The position numbers were made by a program, and so were the translations under genes. From Bacteriovoracaceae bacterium (GTDB lineage: Bacteria; Bdellovibrionota; Bacteriovoracia; Bacteriovoracales; Bacteriovoracaceae), in contig JAGLCH010000256.1 of assembly GCA_023146355.1 (NCBI GenBank), forward strand, positions 1 to 13,082: a stretch of 13,082 nucleotides of DNA. Reading direction: 5' to 3'. Positions 7,990 through 13,082 of this stretch are shown here, one piece after another; the stretch's first letter is position 1, and every line of letters begins with the position of its first letter. The notes under the pieces were generated by a model. The model saw only the letters and a list, made by a program, of their open reading frames with translations. It was not told where the DNA came from and did no database searches.

Positions 7990-8913
7990 CTAGAAGTGTA
8001 GAGACATTGAAAAAGATGATTCTCTTATCTTTTCCTGTCGTTGGTTGAGTAAAATATCCTTTTCAACCTTTATATTTCGTAGTGCAAAATTCAATATAAG
8101 CCTAGGTGATACCCAAGTCACTCCCATTGAGTTGCCGCTTTCTTTCCTTCCATTATCACGTGAATAACCAAAGCGGAGAAGGAAGTCTGAAAGCATTTTC
8201 AATTGTAGCCCACCTCTGAATAAAAAGGTATCGGCCATATCTTCGTAGTAGTTCGCCCCCGCATCAAACATAAAGCTAATCATATCTTGATAGCTGAGCT
8301 GTCCGCCAACAAGGGCAATTGTTTCATTTTCTACATTTTTAAGTGGATCAGTAAAGGTCATTCCAAGTGAGAAATAACTTTTAACCTGATGATAAAAGCC
8401 AATCACCATTTGATTGTTAGTCGACTGCTTTTGCTCAACACCATTTTCATAGGATGTATCTTTAGTGTAGCGGTAGGTAATACCCATCGATGCCTTTTTT
8501 GACATAGGGTAAGCGGTAGATGCTGAGATTCTTTTTCGATAACCGCGATCGTGATTTTGTACGGTGTAGCTAAATGAACCCTTCACTTTTTGAGCACCAT
8601 CAGAGGTTACAACCGTATTCTCTTTGGATCGTTTTGGGTCTGGGTGTCCCGATTCATCGCTAATGGCGATATCGCTTTTAGTGTATTCATAATAAATGTA
8701 TGAGCGATTGTAGAATGCCATTGGAGCAGGATTTAGCATGGTTGATTCGTCTATTAATAGCGATGCAACACCTGCGCCGGAAGTTGACTTCAGTCGTGTG
8801 GTCCAAATATCTTGCATTGCCCCATGTGCAGCGATGCTTTGCAGTGCGCAAAGCAGTATGAGTGGAATGAAAAAAGACTGTAAGTTGCGCGTGATTGTTG
8901 TATTATATAGCAT
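7990..8913 (-). CDS. Predicted outer-membrane beta-barrel protein, first gene of the long operon
   Basis: The function is not recognised beyond an outer-membrane barrel. From the ATG at 8913 it has about 307 residues. Residues 1 to about 31 are a signal peptide with a hydrophobic core (FFIPLILLCAL) and a plausible cleavage near AHGA. Next comes a GAGVASLLIDE...NPAPMAF segment (about 47-67), which is reminiscent of the N-terminal plug-like region of FadL/OmpP1-type and related barrels. The rest alternates polar and hydrophobic residues in strand-length units (GITYRYTKD, LLRFGYSRD), and the protein ends in SFSMSLHF, a terminal Phe as expected for the Bam recognition strand. I prefer this ATG because AAAAGG lies six bases upstream; an in-frame GTG at 8937 would add eight residues and has no such site. 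It diverges from the plus-strand secreted-protein gene and leads the CFI-box and LptF/G genes, so it may be a partner in envelope assembly. Confidence 0.75.
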   Translation of the reverse strand: MLYNTTITRNLQSFFIPLILLCALQSIAAHGAMQDIWTTRLKSTSGAGVASLLIDESTMLNPAPMAFYNRSYIYYEYTKSDIAISDESGHPDPKRSKENTVVTSDGAQKVKGSFSYTVQNHDRGYRKRISASTAYPMSKKASMGITYRYTKDTSYENGVEQKQSTNNQMVIGFYHQVKSYFSLGMTFTDPLKNVENETIALVGGQLSYQDMISFMFDAGANYYEDMADTFLFRGGLQLKMLSDFLLRFGYSRDNGRKESGNSMGVTWVSPRLILNFALRNIKVEKDILLNQRQEKIRESSFSMSLHF

Positions 8914-8969
8914 ATTGAACCTTTTAAGTTTAAGCACTTTTTTTCAACTACTTATAGTTAGGAATTATA
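8914..8969. promoter_or_regulatory. 56-base divergent spacer between barrel gene and secreted-protein gene
   Basis: It holds both ribosome sites: AAAAGG (minus, 8920-8925) for the barrel gene and AGGA (plus, 8960-8963) for the secreted-protein gene. A short perfect inverted repeat, AACTA-CTTA-TAGTT, is at 8946-8959, directly before the plus-strand ribosome site. It could be a small operator or a weak leader hairpin, or chance. For the plus strand, a weak candidate promoter lies upstream inside the barrel gene (CTGTAA at 8878, TATTAT at 8901, spacer 17); its -35 is poor. No terminator is seen, as expected between divergent genes. Confidence 0.4.
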
Positions 8970-8992
8970 ATGAAAACGAAATTGTACGTCAT
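8964..8992 (-). promoter_or_regulatory. Candidate sigma-70 promoter of the minus-strand operon
   Basis: Read on the minus strand, ATGACG (8992-8987, four of six matches to TTGACA) is followed by a 17-base spacer and a perfect TATAAT (8969-8964). Transcription would start near 8957 and leave a leader of about 44 bases before the barrel gene ATG at 8913, with its ribosome site intact. The element overlaps the first codons of the divergent plus-strand gene, so the two directions could interfere. The match and geometry are good, but in A+T-rich DNA a TATAAT can occur by chance. Confidence 0.5.
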
Positions 8993-10025
8993 TACCAAAA
9001 CGCTTTTGATGCTAAGTTTTATGGTAAATCTCACTTCTGCCCTGAGCGCAGTGCCTACAATGGAAGGCCTATTTCGAAATGGTATAAATAAGGATATATC
9101 AGCTGAATTAGTAATTTTGAAACTAAAAATTGATGAGCAGAATAATGACTCACTGATGGAGAAGATAAAGCTTGAAGGAAATGAAGATAAGTTAAAAGAA
9201 CTCCTTGAGCGCGAGAAAATGGAAACGAAGTATATTGAGCTTATTTTTTCGATAGATGGTGAGAATCGATATCGCTTGATTCAAAATGAATACGCATCGC
9301 AGAGTTTTGTGAGTAAAGATCTCATTCGTACAGAATTGTTTACAAATATCAGAAATTCTATCAGAGCATCTAAGCAGTCGGAAAAGCACCTTTTGTATTC
9401 TACTCTTTTGATGTTTGTACTTAATGATTCGCGGTCTCTTGTAGATTTTGCAAAGCATTACAATAGTGATTTCGAGCTGAATAAAGAAATCATGAACACA
9501 GAGAAGGTAGGCCTTCTTCGAAAATACCAGAAGTATCTCACTGTGATTAAAGAAGATAAGGAGATGGGCGATGCGCTAGAGTCTCCTCTCAGTCCTTCTG
9601 ATGAAGAAAAGAGACTACAAGTACAGAGTGTAAAAAAGGCCAGGATGTACACCCCATCTCAGAAAGTTAAGCTTGTTCGTGAAAATGGAGTTTTCTTTTG
9701 GGTCGTCGACCTCGAGAATTTTACTGCAAGATTTTTCAATAATAGCCATATGTTAGATTTTCTCAAAATGAAAGTTGGCGAGGCAAGCCTGGAGCTAAAG
9801 TGTAGTGAATATATTCTCTACGATGGCCGCCACACCCTCCCAAAATATTTTATTCTGAAAGATTTAAAGGACAGGCTATTTAAAATTTCAATGGTTAAGC
9901 TAAAGCATTACAACAAATCTTCTCAGAAATTAGGAGATCGCTATAAAGTTTTCAAAGAGAAAATCTCACAGAATGTAGGTTTAGGGGCACAAGTGAAGCC
10001 CCTAGAGTCAGATATCATTTTCTAA
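8970..10025 (+). CDS. Secreted or periplasmic protein of unknown function, coupled to priA
   Basis: I do not recognise this 351-residue protein. Residues 1 to about 27 are a clear signal peptide (KTK, then LLMLSFMVNLTSALSA), with likely cleavage before VPTMEG. No lipobox Cys is present, so it should be soluble in the periplasm or exported. The mature part is rich in charged residues and mostly helical: about 40-70 and 195-220 look like amphipathic, possibly coiled helices. The second half (about 225-300) looks like mixed beta structure (FFWVVDLENFTARFF). A single Cys lies near residue 277. The ATG has AGGA six bases upstream. Its stop codon overlaps the priA start by one base (TAATG at 10023-10027), so priA depends on this gene's transcript and probably on its translation. 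There is no obvious functional tie between an exported protein and a replication helicase. Confidence 0.8.
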   Translation: MKTKLYVITKTLLMLSFMVNLTSALSAVPTMEGLFRNGINKDISAELVILKLKIDEQNNDSLMEKIKLEGNEDKLKELLEREKMETKYIELIFSIDGENRYRLIQNEYASQSFVSKDLIRTELFTNIRNSIRASKQSEKHLLYSTLLMFVLNDSRSLVDFAKHYNSDFELNKEIMNTEKVGLLRKYQKYLTVIKEDKEMGDALESPLSPSDEEKRLQVQSVKKARMYTPSQKVKLVRENGVFFWVVDLENFTARFFNNSHMLDFLKMKVGEASLELKCSEYILYDGRHTLPKYFILKDLKDRLFKISMVKLKHYNKSSQKLGDRYKVFKEKISQNVGLGAQVKPLESDIIF

Positions 10026-12055
10026 TGGCCAAATACTGCACAATCGCCGTCAATTGCCCTCTACCTGAGAGTGTATTTACTTATAAATATACGGAATTTT
10101 CAGATGCCTTGAAGCCAGGAATGCTTGTTGAGGTTCCCTTTGGTCGCAGAAAGAGTCTCGGCTGTATTGTCGACATTGATATTGAGAATCCTCCTGCGAA
10201 TATTGAGCCTTCAAAGTTAAAAGAAGTAAGTGGAATTTTGACTGAAGACATTCATCTTTCTAGTGATGAGTTTAAATTCTATCAGTGGATTTCTAAGTAT
10301 TATCATTACCCTCTTGGGAAGCTAATATTTGACTGCTTGCCTGGAGTTATGAAGCGTCCACGCCCTTTAAAGTATGAAGAAGGGAGAGGCGAGCCTTTTA
10401 GTTTTGACTACACAGATGATCAATTATCAATTCTTGAGAGGCTAAGGGGTAAGATTGGTGACGGGTTTTCTAAGACATTAATTCACGGAGTAACAGGAAG
10501 TGGAAAAACCATTATTTACCTTGAACTCATTAAGCAAGTATTGAATCGAGGCGAGTCAGTACTATTTCTCCTACCTGAAATCAACCTCACACCACAGTTT
10601 ATAAAAACATTTGTTGCTCACATTTGTGCACCCATTTATTCGTATAACAGTACTATCAGTAAGTCTGATAAGTATGGGCTATGGAAGCTCTTAACTGCGG
10701 ATGACTCACCCAAGGTAATCATTGGAGTAAGAAGCTCAATATTTTTACCAGTTCAGAAGTTGGGCCTTGTCGTTGTTGATGAAGAACATGACCAATCTTT
10801 TAAGCAGGATGACAGGTGCCCGTATAATGCTCGAGATATTGCCTTGGTGAAAGGAACCATGAAAAAGGTTCCTGTAATTTTGGGATCAGCAACGCCTTCT
10901 GTAGAAACTTATAATCAGTTTAAGAGTGCGAAGAGCGATAAAATTAACTACTTTAAGCTCGAAAAACGAGTAGGGGCCTCAAAGTTACCCCAAGTTGAAA
11001 TGATTGATATGCGCTATCAAGGTTTAACTAGCGATGAGATTGTTCGAGAGAAGGAGTATTGGCCATTTACTTCTAAAAGCGTTGGTGAAGTTGAGAAGGC
11101 ACTTGAAAGAGGTGAACAAGTTCTGGTCTTTGTTAATAGGCTTGGATTTGCAAATTATTTGCAGTGCCGTTCTTGTGGCCATCAGTTTAGCTGTCCTAAC
11201 TGTTCCACCAACCTTCGCTATTTTAAAAAAAGGGGAGAGGTAAGTTGCAACTATTGTGATTACAATATTCCTGAGCCAGATGTTTGCCCCAGCTGTCAAA
11301 ACATGACCCTCCATCAGAAGGGCTTTGGAACAGAGCGATTGCAGAAGCTGATGCAAAACCACTTCCCCACGAAGCGAGTTGAGAGATTTGATCGTGATGA
11401 GATAAAAACAATGACTCAGCTCGAGGAGCGACTAGATCAATTTCATCGCGGTGAGGTTGATATTATGGTTGGAACGCAGATGCTCTCTAAGGGGCATAAC
11501 TTTGAAAAAGTAAATCTGGTTCTTATTCTCGGTATTGATTCACAGCTAAATTTTCCTGACTTTCGAGCAGGGGAAAGGGTGTATCAACTTTTGACTCAAG
11601 TCGCCGGTCGATCTGGGCGATTTGGTAAAGATAGTAAGGTTCTAATTCATACTTTGAGTACAGACAATCAAGTATTTCAATATGTGACCAAGCACTCATT
11701 TGATGGTTTTTACTCTGATGAGTTGCCACTTCGCGAAATGTGCAACTGCCCGCCATATACAAAAATTGCAATGCTCTACATGTCTTCTCGCTTTCAGGAT
11801 CGAGTCATAAATGGGGCCATGGCCGCTCGCGAGATGTTAGACCAAATGGTTTCAAAGCATTTTGGTTCAGTAGAGGTATTGGGCCCACGGCCAGCAGTAG
11901 TAGAAAAGAAGGTTAATAAGTTTACATGGGTGCTCATGCTTAGGAGCGACTCCGTAAATGAGCTTCACAATTTAATCCACTCATTTCAATTAAGCTACCG
12001 TGGTGACTATAGCATTGGAGTTAAACTTGATGTCGACCCCTACAACATGGCCTAG
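10025..12055 (+). CDS. priA: Primosomal protein N' (PriA), replication restart helicase
   Basis: PriA is a cytosolic 3'-5' DNA helicase that recognises collapsed or D-loop forks and loads the replicative helicase so replication can restart. Domains run in order: 3'-DNA-binding domain (about 1-105), linker, then the superfamily 2 helicase core with Walker A GVTGSGKT (155-162), DEEH (252-255) and motif III GSAT (287-290). The zinc-binding insertion follows with all eight cysteines present (381, 384, 390, 393, 408, 411, 421, 424). Then come TQMLSKGHNF (484-493) and motif VI QVAGRSGR (525-532), and a C-terminal domain to 676. E. coli PriA is about 730 residues, so this is a somewhat short but complete version. 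The ATG shares its A with the upstream stop (TAATG), and there is no ribosome site of its own, so translation is probably coupled. priA is often found beside def-fmt; here those genes are on the opposite strand. Confidence 0.97.
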   Translation: MAKYCTIAVNCPLPESVFTYKYTEFSDALKPGMLVEVPFGRRKSLGCIVDIDIENPPANIEPSKLKEVSGILTEDIHLSSDEFKFYQWISKYYHYPLGKLIFDCLPGVMKRPRPLKYEEGRGEPFSFDYTDDQLSILERLRGKIGDGFSKTLIHGVTGSGKTIIYLELIKQVLNRGESVLFLLPEINLTPQFIKTFVAHICAPIYSYNSTISKSDKYGLWKLLTADDSPKVIIGVRSSIFLPVQKLGLVVVDEEHDQSFKQDDRCPYNARDIALVKGTMKKVPVILGSATPSVETYNQFKSAKSDKINYFKLEKRVGASKLPQVEMIDMRYQGLTSDEIVREKEYWPFTSKSVGEVEKALERGEQVLVFVNRLGFANYLQCRSCGHQFSCPNCSTNLRYFKKRGEVSCNYCDYNIPEPDVCPSCQNMTLHQKGFGTERLQKLMQNHFPTKRVERFDRDEIKTMTQLEERLDQFHRGEVDIMVGTQMLSKGHNFEKVNLVLILGIDSQLNFPDFRAGERVYQLLTQVAGRSGRFGKDSKVLIHTLSTDNQVFQYVTKHSFDGFYSDELPLREMCNCPPYTKIAMLYMSSRFQDRVINGAMAAREMLDQMVSKHFGSVEVLGPRPAVVEKKVNKFTWVLMLRSDSVNELHNLIHSFQLSYRGDYSIGVKLDVDPYNMA

Positions 12056-12100
12056 CTAACTCACCTGTATTAAACGCCTTTTTCAATTCCAATTTCAGGC

Positions 12101-12127
12101 TAAAGAAAACCTGAGAAAATCCGATTA
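12101..12127 (+). promoter_or_regulatory. Candidate sigma-28 (FliA-type) promoter
   Basis: TAAAG at 12101-12105 and TCCGATTA at 12120-12127 have exactly the spacing of the sigma-28 consensus (TAAA, 15 bases, GCCGATAA). The -10 box matches six of eight positions, including the CCGAT core. Transcription would begin around 12134-12136 and give a leader of nearly 60 bases before the ATG at 12193. That leader holds a weak hairpin (TAGGT/ACCTA, 12141-12156) and the GAGGA ribosome site (12182-12186). It sits in the spacer after priA, where a promoter for the next gene is expected. The rest of the spacer (12056-12192) shows no strong terminator: the only other stem, CAGG/CCTG at 12096-12113, is four base pairs and lacks a T tract. 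Confidence 0.55.
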
Positions 12128-12192
12128 GTTTTAAGAAGAATAGGTAAATTAACCTACAAAAAGAGCGAAAGAATTTTACGCGAGGAATAGGT

Positions 12193-13082
12193 ATGAAGAA
12201 AAGTACATTGATCCCACTTATTGCTATAGGTATAATCACTAGCTCAGCAAATGCTATAATCAAAAGTGATTGGAGTACTTCTAGTAGTGATGGCACACCG
12301 CCTTTAGGATATGAGAAAACTGAGGCAGGAAATGTGACAGAGCTTCAATCAGGCGAGCGCATTGAGTGTAACGATGGGAAAAATATTCCACTAGGTCTTC
12401 TAAAGAGTATAATTCCAGATTTTGATGAAATTAAAATTGATTTTGAAACAGACAGTAAGAAATCTGCACGAATCAAAATACCACAGTACGTGAAAAGCTG
12501 TATGAAGATAAAATTCGACTATCATCAAGTTGGAAATGACATCTATATAAGTGCTACGAACGAAGCTGATCTATCGGCCTATGCTGGCAACAACACCAAT
12601 GAAAAGTATGAAGCGTGTTTAGGGAAAAAAGGTATTCTTGTTGATGGAACAATTGTTGCTAGCAAAGCTGAATTTTCAGGTGGGTTTTCACAGCCATTTT
12701 CAGTTAGATTAGATTCATCAAAAAACATGAAAGTTCACTTTTCATCACCACAATCTTTAGCAACAAATTATGGAACTGCAACGGACGGTGATTTTCTTGG
12801 AACTTCACATGATGAATGTTTCAAGGGTGAAGAACTCGTTGTTGGTGGGCTAAAGCTATTCCACTCGCCCCTCGTTACAAGTGTTGAGCACTATCAGAAA
12901 ATTTGTGAAGAGAGTGATCCTGATGCAATCTTCAATGCTTTTAAAGAGCTAAGTAAAAGTGATACCGGAAATGCGAAGGCCCTTGATTCTACTGTTCGCG
13001 ATATCCTTAAAGCAGGTCTTAAGCAAAAGTTAAAAGACACGATCACAGAGAAGCAAAAAATCTGGGAAGAGGAACTCGAGGA
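12193..13082 (+). CDS. Secreted protein of unknown function, N-terminal part (cut by the right window edge)
   Basis: A frame with no stop codon runs from the ATG at 12193 to the window end, 296 full codons. The ATG has GAGGA six bases upstream. Residues 1-21 form a classic signal peptide (MKKSTLIPLIAIGIITSSANA), with Ala-X-Ala cleavage before IIKSD. There is no lipobox. The mature part has five cysteines in view (59, 103, 142, 209, 238), consistent with disulfides after export. Residues 55-230 look beta-rich, with many Ser, Gly and Asp residues. From about 245 on, the chain turns helical and strongly charged (KQKLKDTITEKQKIWEEE), possibly a coiled coil that continues past the edge. I recognise no family. 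It is separated from priA by 137 bases and has its own sigma-28-like promoter candidate, so it is likely a separate transcription unit that might be expressed with motility or attack-phase genes. Confidence 0.8.
   Translation, partial: MKKSTLIPLIAIGIITSSANAIIKSDWSTSSSDGTPPLGYEKTEAGNVTELQSGERIECNDGKNIPLGLLKSIIPDFDEIKIDFETDSKKSARIKIPQYVKSCMKIKFDYHQVGNDIYISATNEADLSAYAGNNTNEKYEACLGKKGILVDGTIVASKAEFSGGFSQPFSVRLDSSKNMKVHFSSPQSLATNYGTATDGDFLGTSHDECFKGEELVVGGLKLFHSPLVTSVEHYQKICEESDPDAIFNAFKELSKSDTGNAKALDSTVRDILKAGLKQKLKDTITEKQKIWEEELE

Noticed and set aside
8930..8958. TTAAGC-N17-TATAGT on the plus strand as promoter of the secreted-protein gene
   Set aside because: The start point would fall near 8965, after the AGGA ribosome site at 8960-8963, so the transcript would lack it. 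The -35 box is also poor.
11024..11362. Open frames on both strands inside priA around the zinc-binding region
   Set aside because: The real priA frame here carries all eight zinc cysteines; the alternatives are shadow frames.
12095..12114. CAGG/CCTG hairpin after priA as a terminator
   Set aside because: Only four to five base pairs with a 10-base loop and no following T run; it also overlaps the sigma-28-like promoter candidate.
12021..12296. Open frame on the minus strand across the priA end and the spacer
   Set aside because: It overlaps the end of priA, the promoter candidate and the signal peptide of the next gene. It has no ribosome site and no family resemblance.

Overview
The window comes from an A+T-rich, Gram-negative bacterial chromosome. 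Two outer-envelope features support Gram-negative: a predicted outer-membrane barrel and an LPS-export-type permease. My best guess is a member of the Bdellovibrionota, near Bacteriovorax/Halobacteriovorax. That rests on base composition, the style of the secreted proteins, a CFI-box protein and a sigma-28-like promoter, and it is an inference rather than a proven placement. No rRNA, tRNA, CRISPR array, insertion sequence or phage gene is visible.

The left two thirds (1-8913) is one uninterrupted run of nine minus-strand genes, with gaps of only 2 to about 32 bases. In transcription order they are: an outer-membrane beta-barrel protein, a CFI-box protein of unknown function, an LptF/LptG-type permease, a GT-83/ArnT-like membrane glycosyltransferase, peptide deformylase (def), methionyl-tRNA formyltransferase (fmt), ribulose-phosphate epimerase (rpe), histidine ammonia-lyase (hutH), and the N-terminal part of imidazolonepropionase (hutI), which runs off the left edge. 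The run therefore joins an envelope/LPS module, an N-formylmethionine cycle module, one pentose-phosphate enzyme and two histidine-degradation enzymes. A good vegetative promoter candidate (TATAAT, 17-base spacer) lies at 8964-8992 and would drive the whole block.

The right third reads on the plus strand. A secreted protein of unknown function (8970-10025) is diverged from the barrel gene by 56 bases and overlaps priA, the replication restart helicase, by one base (TAATG). In many bacteria priA, def and fmt sit together. Here they are about 5.5 kb apart and on opposite strands, which suggests an ancestral cluster opened and partly inverted.

After priA comes a 137-base spacer with a sigma-28 (FliA)-type promoter candidate, TAAA-N15-TCCGATTA. 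It is followed by the start of a second secreted protein (12193 to the right edge) of unknown function. In predatory Bdellovibrio relatives FliA-type promoters are linked to attack-phase genes, so this exported protein is the most interesting unknown in the window.
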